A DNA stretch of 64,000 bases from CAYRML01 sp050942825 (GTDB lineage: Bacteria > Bacillota > Dehalobacteriia > UBA4068), in the NCBI GenBank assembly GCA_050942825.1, contig JBMNOA010000003.1, forward strand, positions 1-64,000, in the 5' to 3' direction. The notes beneath the pieces were generated by a model. The model was not told the origin of the DNA. It did no database searches and saw nothing but the letters and a program-made list of their open reading frames with translations. Each line of letters begins with the position of its first letter. Within the stretch, counting starts at the first letter, position 1. Made by a program: the position numbers and the translations under genes. Shown here one piece after another: positions 8,244-16,740 of this stretch.

Positions 8244-8714
8244 ATGACCAATGATTTACCGAGAATAGCTAGTTTTAGTATCGACCATGAAAATCTGATG
8301 CCCGGTCTTTATATCAGCCGTCATGATGGCGACGTGGTTACTTATGATTTGCGCATGAAAAGGCCCAACAGAGAGCCTGTTTTATCTACAGGATCTTGTC
8401 ATGCCATCGAACATATAGCAGCGACTTTTTTACGTGCCCATGATGCTGACCATAAAATGATTTATTTTGGACCCATGGGTTGCCGTACAGGGTTTTATCT
8501 GCTTTATAGAGAGGGAGTCGAACCTTGGCAAATAAAACAAAAACTTATAGATGCCTTTAATTATATAGTAAATTTTGATAGTGCTATTCCAGGAGCAACC
8601 TCAAAAGAGTGTGGCAATTATCTTGATATGGATTTACGGCAAGCAAGAAAAGACGCTGCTGCTTATGTGGCTGTTTTAGAATCTTTGTCCTCTGATCAAT
8701 GGTACAAATATTAA
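8244..8714 (+). CDS. luxS: S-ribosylhomocysteine lyase
   Basis: Cleaves S-ribosylhomocysteine to homocysteine and DPD, the precursor of autoinducer-2, in the activated methyl cycle. The metal site is visible as HAIEH (the HxxEH motif) plus the cysteine of KECGNYLDMDL. The FGPMGCRTGFYLL block is also diagnostic. ATG at 8244 has GAGGAGGGG at good spacing and gives 156 residues, the usual size. An upstream in-frame GTG would overlap DUF1638. No mtnN (Pfs), which normally makes the substrate, is in the window. Confidence 0.96.
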   Translation: MTNDLPRIASFSIDHENLMPGLYISRHDGDVVTYDLRMKRPNREPVLSTGSCHAIEHIAATFLRAHDADHKMIYFGPMGCRTGFYLLYREGVEPWQIKQKLIDAFNYIVNFDSAIPGATSKECGNYLDMDLRQARKDAAAYVAVLESLSSDQWYKY

Positions 8715-8879
8715 AAGCCGTATATGACAAGTAGATATGCTATCCTGATAGAGAAAAGATTAATAAATCAACATCATAAGAAAATATATATACTTTTAAG
8801 CGCCTGAAGCAAAGGCTGAAAATAAGCAAAGGAATATATGGTACCATGATTTGTTCAAAAAAATCACCTTGATATCAGT

Positions 8880-8905
8880 AAAAAGACGAACCTTGCGGTT
8901 CGTCT
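8880..8905 (-). terminator. Intrinsic terminator downstream of the DUF3343 gene
   Basis: A 9-bp perfect stem AGACGAACC/GGTTCGTCT with a TTGC loop. On the minus strand it is followed by TTTTTAC. The 211-bp gap 8715-8925 also lies downstream of luxS and otherwise shows no recognisable element. Confidence 0.8.
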
Positions 8906-8925
8906 AATAATTAAGGCTTAATTAT

Positions 8926-9162
8926 TCAAATCATGATTTCCCTTAAATCCTTAATGCAAATATTATATCTTGTAATTATATTGATTAAAACCGTCCTTTG
9001 AGAGGGATCACTGCGCCAACTCATGCTGCATGAGGCATTGATAAAATGTGGCGTTGGTATCAGTTGACCGGGTATTCCCATGCGACGGCAAAATTTTTCC
9101 AATCTTATAGCTTCCGAAACATTTTCAAACGTTATGATCAACCATTTTGCTCTTTTTGCCAT
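8926..9162 (-). CDS. DUF3343 small protein (putative Se/S carrier-like)
   Basis: 78 residues. It matches the DUF3343 pattern: an initial hydrophobic strand (LIITFEN), a short helix with a basic cysteine element (EKFCRRMGIPGQLIPTP), then a serine/cysteine-containing ISAGC-like site (INASCSMSWR). Family members often sit beside cysteine desulfurase or selenium-related genes, but here it stands alone. ATG with AGGAGG (TAACCTCC on the plus strand) just upstream. It is followed by a clear terminator, so it is an independent transcript. Upstream on the same strand is a stretch that looks like decayed coding sequence. Confidence 0.75.
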   Translation of the reverse strand: MAKRAKWLIITFENVSEAIRLEKFCRRMGIPGQLIPTPHFINASCSMSWRSDPSQRTVLINIITRYNICIKDLREIMI

Positions 9163-9206
9163 TATAACCTCCTTTTGTCAAAACTATGATGCTTATTTAT
9201 TATATG

Positions 9207-9450
9207 TTAAAAATTTTCATTAAGTGATTTATTGGCACTGAGCATGGCGTATAAAGAAAAGTCTTTTGGGGAAAATTTGCCGGCACATTTGCTATAGCAT
9301 CTAATCCAGAGCGTTTTTCCCAATAAAAACCGGATAATAATCTCTGGACTCTACCATTTCATGGTCCTGGTCAATACTACAGGTGCCAGCCGAAATTTAA
9401 TATCTCTTAAAGCCTCTGTATTAACACCGTCGATGCCAAAATTATTATAG
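9207..9450 (-). pseudogene. Possible decayed coding sequence upstream of the DUF3343 gene
   Basis: The 475-bp gap 9163-9637 has no long reading frame. On the minus strand three consecutive segments in different frames look protein-like: one containing NNFGIDGVNTEALRDIKF, one containing DHEMVESRDYYPVFIGKN, and a last one containing YSKCAGKFSPKDFSLYAM that ends at a stop at 9207. Joining them needs two frameshifts. The order and similar composition suggest a frameshifted gene remnant, but I do not recognise the family and chance is possible. Confidence 0.3.
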
Positions 9451-9516
9451 GCCTAAAATATCATCTTTTGTTTGTCCCGGTGGAAGCCTTGTTTTATATT
9501 AAATAAGTAGAGGTTT

Positions 9517-9543
9517 ATTTATGTGAATAAATATGATATCATA
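9517..9543. promoter_or_regulatory. Adjacent palindromes upstream of the nucleotidase-like gene
   Basis: ATTTAT-GTGA-ATAAAT (9517-9532) is immediately followed by the perfect 12-bp palindrome TATGATATCATA (9532-9543), about 95 bases before the start codon at 9638. Such paired palindromes are typical of operators for dimeric repressors. The regulator is not identified. Confidence 0.35.
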
Positions 9544-9637
9544 AATATTTAAGAGGAAGTTTATGGTAGCAAATTTTTGAAGTGTTTTTTTGACCGGCAA
9601 TAAAAAAAATTGTAGTTTTTTGTTAAAGGGGTGTGTG

Positions 9638-11317
9638 ATGAAAAAGGTCTTGCTGTTTATCTTGGTGATATTTATTGTAGGGATGGCTTTTTCTTTTACG
9701 GTGCAGGCGGCAAAGAATGATGAATCAAATACTATAAAAGTATTTTTTACCAGTGACGTTTATGCGCGAGTTACAGAAGCCAGAGACGAGCAGAACCAGC
9801 TTATGCAAATAGGCTATGCCCGGCTTGCAACCTTTATTGAGGATAATAGCCAGAATGCTTCAGGCACGCTTATTTTAGATGGAGGTAACGTTTTTCATGG
9901 CGCGCCTTTTGCTAATTTGGAAAAAGGCCAAAGCATAGCACAAATATTAAAGGCTGTCGGTTATGATGCAGTGGCTATTGGTAATCATGATTTGAGTTAT
10001 GGTGGCGAGAGGCTCGATACTCTCGGCGAGCAAAGTAGGGCACAGATATTATCAGCGAATATCAAAGAAAATAACAAGAATCGTTATGGAAATAGTTTTA
10101 TCAAAGAAATCGATGATATAAAAATAGGCGTCTTTGCTTTGTCCTCACCTCAATATGCTACAAAAGTAAATCCTGATTTAGTGGAGGCTTGGGATTTTGG
10201 GGACAGTGCATCTATAATTAATGATGCTAAAATTATGACCGAGCAATTGCGTCAACAAGGTGCAGATATTATTATTGCACTTACTCATTTGGGCCTTGAG
10301 CCTAATGAATACTTATCTGCCAATGACATAGCTCAGAATGTACCGCATATAGATTTTATTCTCGATGGCAATAATCAAGCCTCTTTTGATAATGGAGGAT
10401 TTGTGGTGGAAAAAGGAGTTTTGATCATGGAAGTGGGACAAAATATGTCTAAAGTAGGCATGGTGACCATTACCCAAGATGATGATAAATTCCATTTTAG
10501 TCCGCAGGTTTTTGCCGCTGCTGATCTGGCTGAATATGATAATGATGAGGATATCGAAAAGCTGATCAAAGATATATCGGCTGCTCAGGAGCAGGTTTTG
10601 TCTACAGTGATTGCTTCTACGCCTATTGATTTAGACGGAGAAAATTCCCATGTGCGCAGCCAGGATACCAATTTGGCCAGATTGATTGCCACCAGTTATA
10701 AACAAGCTGCCAATGCAGAAATTTCTTTGCTCAATGGAGGAGACATCAGACAATCTATAGCCAAGGGACCGATAACAAAAGGTGATATTCTTAATGTTTT
10801 GACTTTTGATAACGTCCTGGTAACTAAAAAAATCAAAGGTAGTGCTATTATAGAGGCTTTAAATCATGGAATGGTTTATGGTCAAGGCTCTTTTCCCCAT
10901 TTTGACGGTATGGTTGTCCAGTATGAAAAAGTAGATGAAAACACCTTCGATGGCGAAAAAACAAGTCGTAGTAAAGTGCTTAATATATCAGTCAATGGCC
11001 AGATGTTGCAAGAAGATAGAGAATATCTCGTAGCCATGTCCAACTTTTTGGCGACAGGCGGCGATGGTTATACAATGTTAGCAGATCCCGAGATAGAACA
11101 ACTGTTTGGATCAACCACAGATGTTTTTATAGATTTCATTAGCCAGGCCAACGATGAATTGATACTTGAGATAGATCAAGATATACGTTTAACTACCGAT
11201 AATCCTAATCAAGGTCAAGATTTTTCTCGTAAGCTTACTATCATAATATTGGTTTGCGTGGTTCTTATTATTATTTATTTGATATATATAAAAAGAAAAA
11301 GAAAAAGAATCTTTTGA
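9638..11317 (+). CDS. Membrane-anchored 5'-nucleotidase-like protein with a degenerate metal site
   Basis: 559 residues: signal peptide (1-24), metallophosphatase domain (about 33-290), 5'-nucleotidase C-terminal substrate domain (about 330-520, with NGGDIR and the FLATGGDGY motif), a C-terminal transmembrane segment and a basic tail. In UshA-type enzymes the two metals are held by DxH, D, N-H, H and GHxH. Here D40, N116/H117 and H217 are kept, but the DxH histidine is Y42, the second aspartate is N84 and the GHTH motif is GNNQ (244-247). This predicts loss of hydrolysis with a retained nucleotide-binding fold. ATG at 9638 follows AAAGGGG. Confidence 0.85.
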   Translation: MKKVLLFILVIFIVGMAFSFTVQAAKNDESNTIKVFFTSDVYARVTEARDEQNQLMQIGYARLATFIEDNSQNASGTLILDGGNVFHGAPFANLEKGQSIAQILKAVGYDAVAIGNHDLSYGGERLDTLGEQSRAQILSANIKENNKNRYGNSFIKEIDDIKIGVFALSSPQYATKVNPDLVEAWDFGDSASIINDAKIMTEQLRQQGADIIIALTHLGLEPNEYLSANDIAQNVPHIDFILDGNNQASFDNGGFVVEKGVLIMEVGQNMSKVGMVTITQDDDKFHFSPQVFAAADLAEYDNDEDIEKLIKDISAAQEQVLSTVIASTPIDLDGENSHVRSQDTNLARLIATSYKQAANAEISLLNGGDIRQSIAKGPITKGDILNVLTFDNVLVTKKIKGSAIIEALNHGMVYGQGSFPHFDGMVVQYEKVDENTFDGEKTSRSKVLNISVNGQMLQEDREYLVAMSNFLATGGDGYTMLADPEIEQLFGSTTDVFIDFISQANDELILEIDQDIRLTTDNPNQGQDFSRKLTIIILVCVVLIIIYLIYIKRKRKRIF

Positions 11318-11330
11318 TAGATCTTAATTG

Positions 11331-11362
11331 TTGCCTAAATTTATTTAGGCAATAATTTTTTT
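11331..11362 (+). terminator. Terminator of the nucleotidase-like gene
   Basis: A 10-bp stem TTGCCTAAAT/ATTTAGGCAA with a two-base gap, followed by TAATTTTTTT. Confidence 0.85.
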
Positions 11363-11366
11363 GTAT

Positions 11367-11392
11367 AAAAAAACCACCCGCTATGCGAGTGG
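11367..11392 (-). terminator. Terminator of cheW
   Basis: A stem of CCAC-CGC with GCG-GTGG (one internal C/A mismatch), followed by seven T on the minus strand. Confidence 0.65.
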
Positions 11393-11516
11393 AGAAAGAA
11401 AAAATATTAAAAAAACATTCCTCATTGGTTCTTCAATGTTGATAAGCGATTTTTTATACTCTATAGGAATAACTAAATATGTTAACTGTTTTTCACATTA
11501 GTTTGCTGAATTTGGG

Positions 11517-12047
11517 CTATTGTGCTGAAGCGGTATCTCCTTGGATATGGAGATCCTCTTTAATATCGTCAGCTAAAAGTTTATCACAATCCAAAATCAA
11601 TTTTACTTCGGAGCCTTTTTTACCGATGCTTTTGAGGAATTTGTTTTGGGAGCTTTGATGAAAATTCGGCGGAGGAACTAAGTCTTCATCCCCGATATTG
11701 ACAACCTCTGTTACCTGGTCAACAATCAAGCCAAGAGGATTTTCATTGATATCAGTGACAATTATGCAAGTACGGTCATCATATTCTTTGGACAGCATGT
11801 TAAAGCGCAACCTAACATCCATCACCGGTATTATTCTACCTCGGAGATTGATAATACCTTTTATATAACACGGTAGATCTGGCATGGGGGTAATGCTTTG
11901 GAGACCGATTATCTCTGTAACATATCTGACCTCCACACCATAGCTTTCTTTTTCTAATTGAAAAGTCAAAAATTTTCCTTTTTGAGTATCCTCTTCATGA
12001 TGCAGATCATTTTGATTAATTATTGTTTCCTTCTCGCGATCTTGCAA
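11517..12047 (-). CDS. cheW: Chemotaxis coupling protein CheW
   Basis: Links chemoreceptors to CheA at the membrane. 176 residues with one CheW domain (about 25-165). Typical segments are YGVEVRYVTEII, the PxYIKGIINLRGRIIPVMDVRLRF core, IVTDINENPLGLIVDQV and the acidic C-terminal DCDKLL. Start is TTG at 12047 with an AAGGAG site about ten bases upstream. It is separated from cheB by about 300 bases and so probably has its own promoter, unlike the cheY-cheA-cheR-cheB run. Confidence 0.95.
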   Translation of the reverse strand: MQDREKETIINQNDLHHEEDTQKGKFLTFQLEKESYGVEVRYVTEIIGLQSITPMPDLPCYIKGIINLRGRIIPVMDVRLRFNMLSKEYDDRTCIIVTDINENPLGLIVDQVTEVVNIGDEDLVPPPNFHQSSQNKFLKSIGKKGSEVKLILDCDKLLADDIKEDLHIQGDTASAQ

Positions 12048-12351
12048 AATAATACATCTCCTTCCCTGTTTAAGTAATAATTATAACCCCGTTACTGCCT
12101 TATAAAGAGTCTGTTAAGAAATTATCGGAGTTTTTCTTTGAGAAACCCGGATTTTAATAAGCTTTTTAATAAAGTATATTTCATATATTACATCGATATT
12201 TACCAATAAAAATTAAGATTTTACTTATATTTATTAGAATTATCTATTGCCTTTTAGAACTGATTTATTATATAGCAGAGAGTTATTCGTTTGTGTATTA
12301 TATCCGGAGGCTGCCCAAATATATTTAAGGCAGTCTTTAGTAATATCTCTA
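12048..12351. other. Intergenic region between cheB and cheW
   Basis: AT-rich, no reading frame with coding character. It should hold the cheW promoter: TATAAT is present on the minus strand near 12080, but no -35 at correct spacing was found. A minus-strand TCCGATAA near 12122-12129 resembles a sigma-28 -10, but its -35 is missing. Confidence 0.4.
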
Positions 12352-13392
12352 TTATTCGGTCTTTTCTTTAAGGATTTGCATAAGGGCACTGGGTATAGAA
12401 GCCAGACTTACTTGGCGTTCTACTGCAGCTATTTCATAGGCGATTTTGGGCATACCGTAAACCACGGAGCTTTTTTCGTCCTGCCCTAGGGTGCGAGCAC
12501 CATTTTGTCTCATAGCAAGTAATCCTTTAGCGCCGTCTTTTCCCATGCCGGTCAAGATTATGCCGATAGCATCTTTTCCGGCCCATTTAGCCACGGAATA
12601 AAAGAGCATGTCCACAGAAGGGCAATGTCCATTAACCTTTTCTCCACTTTTACATTCCACTTTATAACGTGAACCCAATTTCCTTAAAGTCATATGCTTA
12701 TTACCAGGAGCCAACAAAACCCGACCTGGCTCCACATAATCACCTTCCTGAGCTTCCTTGACGGATAGTTCCAGCTGTTTATCTAATCTTTCCGCAAACA
12801 TGGTGGAAAACCCCGGAGGAATATGCTGCACGATTACTATTCCTGGAACCCTGGCGGGTAATCCTTTTAAAACACTGAAAATAGCTTCAGTGCCTCCGGT
12901 GGAAGCGCCTATGGCAATAATTTTTTTATTAAGTACTTCCGGTATTAATAGATTAGTATCTTTTGATACCGGAAGTTTTTTACCTTTACTAATATTAGCT
13001 CTAAAGGCAACCTTTATTTTATGCGTAATGTCCTCAATAAAAGCTTCTCTGCAGGATAGAGAATTGACGGTCGGTTTGGCTACAAAATCTACTGCTCCTG
13101 CATTTAAAGCATCGAACACAGCCTCGCTAATAGAACTGACTACAATTACCGGCAGAGAATATTGAGGAATTAGTCTCTTTATGAATTCTATTCCATTCAT
13201 CTTAGGCATTTGGATATCACAAGTCATTACATCGGGATTAAATTCAATAATCTTGTCTCTGGCCTCATAGGCATCTTTGGCTCGTGCCACAACCTCGATT
13301 TGTGGGTCTGTGCTTATTCCCCGGGCCAAAATTTCCCGCAAAAGGGGGCTGTCATCTACTATTAATACCCTTATTTTCTTTGCAACTGCCAC
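12352..13392 (-). CDS. cheB: Chemotaxis response regulator methylesterase CheB
   Basis: Removes methyl groups from chemoreceptors and deamidates them. 346 residues: receiver domain (about 5-125, phosphoacceptor D59 in MTCDIQMP), linker, then the C-terminal esterase (about 150-340). The esterase has the GASTGGTEAI serine, the VQHIPPGFS histidine and the GMGKDG aspartate forming the catalytic triad. GTG start with GAGGTGA upstream. It follows cheR in the same direction, 25 bases from its stop. No cheD or separate cheC is present. Confidence 0.96.
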   Translation of the reverse strand: MAVAKKIRVLIVDDSPLLREILARGISTDPQIEVVARAKDAYEARDKIIEFNPDVMTCDIQMPKMNGIEFIKRLIPQYSLPVIVVSSISEAVFDALNAGAVDFVAKPTVNSLSCREAFIEDITHKIKVAFRANISKGKKLPVSKDTNLLIPEVLNKKIIAIGASTGGTEAIFSVLKGLPARVPGIVIVQHIPPGFSTMFAERLDKQLELSVKEAQEGDYVEPGRVLLAPGNKHMTLRKLGSRYKVECKSGEKVNGHCPSVDMLFYSVAKWAGKDAIGIILTGMGKDGAKGLLAMRQNGARTLGQDEKSSVVYGMPKIAYEIAAVERQVSLASIPSALMQILKEKTE

Positions 13393-13417
13393 AACTAATC
13401 ACCTCGTGATATTAGAG

Positions 13418-14230
13418 CTATATCTTACGGTATACTGCAGGCATAATGTAGGAATAATTGCTATCATTCCTAGCGATGGACTCTGAATGTCCGATAAACA
13501 AATATCCACCGTGAGCAGTAATATCATAAAATTTCCTGATTAATTCCATCTTATCTTTATTATCAAAATAGATCATCACATTACGACAAAAAATAATATG
13601 AAATGGTTTTTTAAATTCAAATTTGTCAGTAATTAAATTAAGTTTGCGAAATATAACTTCTTTTTTAATACGGTCAATGACCTCGTATTTATGGCTGGCC
13701 AACTTTTTGAAATAATTAAGTTTCCAGATAGGTGGTAATGGAGCTAACTGTTTTTGATCATAGATGCCATCCTTGGCCGTAGTTAGCGCACCAACAGAGA
13801 TATCTGTTGCCAGAATCTTTTTATCCCACCAATTTTTATCCTTAAAATATTCATCTAAAATAAAGGAGAGTGTGTAAGCTTCCTCTCCTGTGGAACAGCC
13901 GGCACTCCAAATACGAAGATCCCGGTCTTTGATGGTATTCTCTAAATAGGGCAAGACGGCATTTTGTAAATAATGGAAGTGTTCTATTTCCCGCATAAAG
14001 TAGGTATAATTGGTAGCTATCCTGTCTATTAGGGAGACTGCTGCCTTACCGGTTTGGTCTTTTATTACATAATCGTAATATTCGGAAAAACTAGTGAATT
14101 TGTTATTTTCCAGGATATTACTAAGTCTGCCGGTCAAAAGCGCCTGCTTCTCTGGCTTTAAATAAATGCCAAAATTATTTTTTATATAATCAGCAAGCTG
14201 TTTGAATTCAGCTTCAGTTATTGGCAACAT
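13418..14230 (-). CDS. cheR: Chemoreceptor methyltransferase CheR
   Basis: SAM-dependent glutamate methyltransferase that adapts chemoreceptors. It has an N-terminal helical domain (RLSNILENN region), then the catalytic domain with TNYTYFMRE, the SAM-binding WSAGCSTGEEAYTL and the IIFCRNVMIYF motif. The ATG at 14230 is preceded by AAAGGG at good spacing. An ATG 12 codons earlier (14266) gives a longer protein but lacks a clear site. 270 residues fits the family. It lies 43 bases downstream of cheA. Confidence 0.95.
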   Translation of the reverse strand: MLPITEAEFKQLADYIKNNFGIYLKPEKQALLTGRLSNILENNKFTSFSEYYDYVIKDQTGKAAVSLIDRIATNYTYFMREIEHFHYLQNAVLPYLENTIKDRDLRIWSAGCSTGEEAYTLSFILDEYFKDKNWWDKKILATDISVGALTTAKDGIYDQKQLAPLPPIWKLNYFKKLASHKYEVIDRIKKEVIFRKLNLITDKFEFKKPFHIIFCRNVMIYFDNKDKMELIRKFYDITAHGGYLFIGHSESIARNDSNYSYIMPAVYRKI

Positions 14231-14273
14231 AATACTCATCCCTTTAACTCTATTATTACTTGCCATTTATAGC

Positions 14274-16310
14274 TTAAAAGTTGGCAGCATCTAATATCAA
14301 GCTAATACTGCCGTTGCCTAAAAGAGTACATCCGGAAAGACCCTTGACTCTTTTTATATAATAAGGTAGTGCTTTGACAACAACCTCTTGTTGACCGATC
14401 AGCTCATCTACAAAGAGGCAGAGCGATTTTTCATTATTTTCCACCATAATCAAAATGCCGTCATCTAGCACTTTACTATCGGGTTCTATATTAAATAGCT
14501 CATATAAACGGACGATGGGATAGCAATTTCCCCGCACCATAATAAGTTCGTGGCCGTCAGGATCATGGATGATGTCGTCATCACTTGCTCTGAAAGATTC
14601 CCGAATATCAGTAATAGGCATGGTATACATAGAGTTGCCTACCCTAAGATTCATACCTTCGATAATAGCCAAAGTTATGGGTAAGCGCAGGGTAATAGTG
14701 GTACCTTTGCCAACAGAGCTTTCCACCGATACTCTGCCGCCGATACCTTCAATATTGCTGGCTACTACATCCATGCCGACGCCTCGTCCTGAATATTCTG
14801 TTACCTGTGAATTGGTCGAAAAGCCGGGTAAAAAGATGAGAGAATAAATATCTCGATCGCTCATTTCCTTGATGTCTTTGGTCAAGAGACCTTTTTTAGC
14901 AGCGCTCGCTAAAAGCTTGTTCTTATCTATTCCTTTGCCATCATCGCGCACGCTAATAAGAACCTCTCTTCCTTCATTGCGGGCCGATAAGGTTATCATT
15001 CCTTGACGGGGCTTGCCGGCAGCTTCCCGTTCCTGGGTAGATTCTATACCATGATCCAGAGCATTGCGGATCAGATGCATCAAGGGATCAGAAATATGCT
15101 CGATGATGTTTTTATCTACTTCCGTATCTTCTCCCACCATTTTTAGTATTACTTCTTTATTAAGCTTTTTGCTCATATCCCTGACAATTCGTTTATTCTT
15201 TTGGAAAACCGTAGTCAAAGGGATCATGCGTATAGACATAATCACATCCTGCATTTCGCTTGTGATCTTCTTCAATTGCTGCGCTGCCTTATTAAAATTA
15301 TCCAGCACCAGATCGTTCAAATCCGGGTTATGAATAACCATAGCTTGCGCAATAACCATTTCGCCAATCAGATTCATAAGCTGGTCTAATTTATTGACAT
15401 TTACGCTGATCATAGTTGTTACTGGCGTATGATTGGCAACTACTTGCCGATTCTGAGGGGTAATTCCTTTATCATTTTTTGGGGAATCTGCTTTATGTTT
15501 GATGGATTGAGTTGGCTGGTTTACTATTTCTAGCTGCAAATTCCGTAAAAGTGGCGTATGCATAAAGAAATCCTGCATTTGTTCATAGCTTTTATCGGTA
15601 TAAAAATCAATTGTCAGGCCCTGTTCTTGAATAATAGTAGTGCTATTTTCGCTATCTATAAGATCCTCGGGAGAGTGGGTGATATGATAAACAAATTCCT
15701 GAAGCTGGCAAATTACACCAAGAGCGCGGAGACTTTCCATTTGACAACCTTCTTCAAAAAACAGCTTTGCCCTATAGTAATTGCCATCTTTGCTCCCGCC
15801 TTGGAGATCGTTTTTTTCTTTTTTACCAGGGGAGGGAATGGTTTCTTCATCTTCACCGAGAATTTTTTCTTCGCATGTTATATTTAAGTTTTGTTCACAA
15901 TTTTTTTTAAGAGACTGCAGATATGCGGATATCTTATCCGTAATGATTTTTTCATTACCATCAGGTGGTAATCCCGCTTTGATTTTTTCCATCTCGCTTT
16001 TCATAAAATCTATGCTTTCCAGTACCAAATCAGAAATTAACGAATAATCATAATGCTGTCCGTTATTTTCCCGAATAATGGAAAACATATCCTCCACATA
16101 ATGGGCTAGAACAGATAGATTGTTAAGAACCATCATAGCGGAGGATCCTTTGATTGTATGTACAATGCGAAAAATTTCGTTAAGAGCCTCTTGGGTATAT
16201 TCACTTAGTTGTTCATTTTCCAAAGTAATTTCTTCCAATTGCCTGATATTCTGATCAGTTTCAAAAATGAAAATATCCAGCAAAGAATCATTGGTATATT
16301 CTTCCGACAA
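14274..16310 (-). CDS. cheA: Chemotaxis histidine kinase CheA
   Basis: Receptor-coupled kinase that phosphorylates CheY and CheB. Domains in order: Hpt with IVHTIKGSS (about residue 50), a P2-like CheY-binding region around 170-280, the dimerisation helices (about 300-370), an HATPase with NALDHGIE, DDGKGI and GRGVGMDV, and a C-terminal CheW-like domain. TTG at 16310 has AAAGGA ten bases upstream. A GTG three codons earlier (16319) sits one base from that site and is less likely. About 678 residues is normal. cheY lies just upstream. Confidence 0.96.
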   Translation of the reverse strand: MSEEYTNDSLLDIFIFETDQNIRQLEEITLENEQLSEYTQEALNEIFRIVHTIKGSSAMMVLNNLSVLAHYVEDMFSIIRENNGQHYDYSLISDLVLESIDFMKSEMEKIKAGLPPDGNEKIITDKISAYLQSLKKNCEQNLNITCEEKILGEDEETIPSPGKKEKNDLQGGSKDGNYYRAKLFFEEGCQMESLRALGVICQLQEFVYHITHSPEDLIDSENSTTIIQEQGLTIDFYTDKSYEQMQDFFMHTPLLRNLQLEIVNQPTQSIKHKADSPKNDKGITPQNRQVVANHTPVTTMISVNVNKLDQLMNLIGEMVIAQAMVIHNPDLNDLVLDNFNKAAQQLKKITSEMQDVIMSIRMIPLTTVFQKNKRIVRDMSKKLNKEVILKMVGEDTEVDKNIIEHISDPLMHLIRNALDHGIESTQEREAAGKPRQGMITLSARNEGREVLISVRDDGKGIDKNKLLASAAKKGLLTKDIKEMSDRDIYSLIFLPGFSTNSQVTEYSGRGVGMDVVASNIEGIGGRVSVESSVGKGTTITLRLPITLAIIEGMNLRVGNSMYTMPITDIRESFRASDDDIIHDPDGHELIMVRGNCYPIVRLYELFNIEPDSKVLDDGILIMVENNEKSLCLFVDELIGQQEVVVKALPYYIKRVKGLSGCTLLGNGSISLILDAANF

Positions 16311-16336
16311 CTCACTCACATCCTTTAGCTATTGCC

Positions 16337-16699
16337 TTAATTGTCGGCAACGCTTTTTAAAGTTTGTACCATATGATCTTCTTTATATGGCTTGACAATG
16401 AAGGATTTGGCCCCATATAAAATTGCTTCTCTTACCAAGGTTTCCTGGCCCATGGCAGATACCATTACTACTTTAGCGTTAGGATCTATTTGACGGATCT
16501 GTTTCAAAGCATCGATACCTGTCATTTCAGGCATGGTAATATCCATAGTAACGATATCCGGGCGGCATTCCTTATATTTGGATAGAGCTACTAATCCATT
16601 TTCTGCTTCGCCCACGATTTCAAAGCCGTTTTTTTCCAAGACTTTTCTAACGGCCATTCTCATAAAAGCTGCATCATCAACTATTAATACCTTAATCAA
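16337..16699 (-). CDS. cheY: Chemotaxis response regulator CheY
   Basis: Single receiver domain that carries the signal from CheA to the motor protein FliM/FliY. The VLIVDDAAFMR start, the phosphorylated aspartate in MDITMPEMTG (D53), the conserved serine in VMVSAMGQ and the lysine in FIVKPYKE are all present. TTG at 16699 is chosen since GAGAGG is eight bases upstream and the protein then begins at the usual place. A GTG at 16708 would overlap that site. The CheC-like domains of FliY are the likely phosphatase for it. Confidence 0.95.
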   Translation of the reverse strand: MIKVLIVDDAAFMRMAVRKVLEKNGFEIVGEAENGLVALSKYKECRPDIVTMDITMPEMTGIDALKQIRQIDPNAKVVMVSAMGQETLVREAILYGAKSFIVKPYKEDHMVQTLKSVADN

Positions 16700-16740
16700 G
16701 GCGGACACCTCTCACCAATATTATTTTATAAAACTAGGGT

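Noticed and set aside
8760..8880. Possible structured RNA with repeated GCAAAGG-like segments after luxS
   Set aside because: The segments do not complete any riboswitch consensus I know, and only four-base stems form.
12122..12148. Sigma-28-like -10 (TCCGATAA) upstream of cheW
   Set aside because: No TAAA-type -35 lies at the required spacing.
15558..15887. A 109-codon plus-strand frame inside cheA
   Set aside because: It is fully antisense to a well-conserved kinase gene, and its product has no family features.
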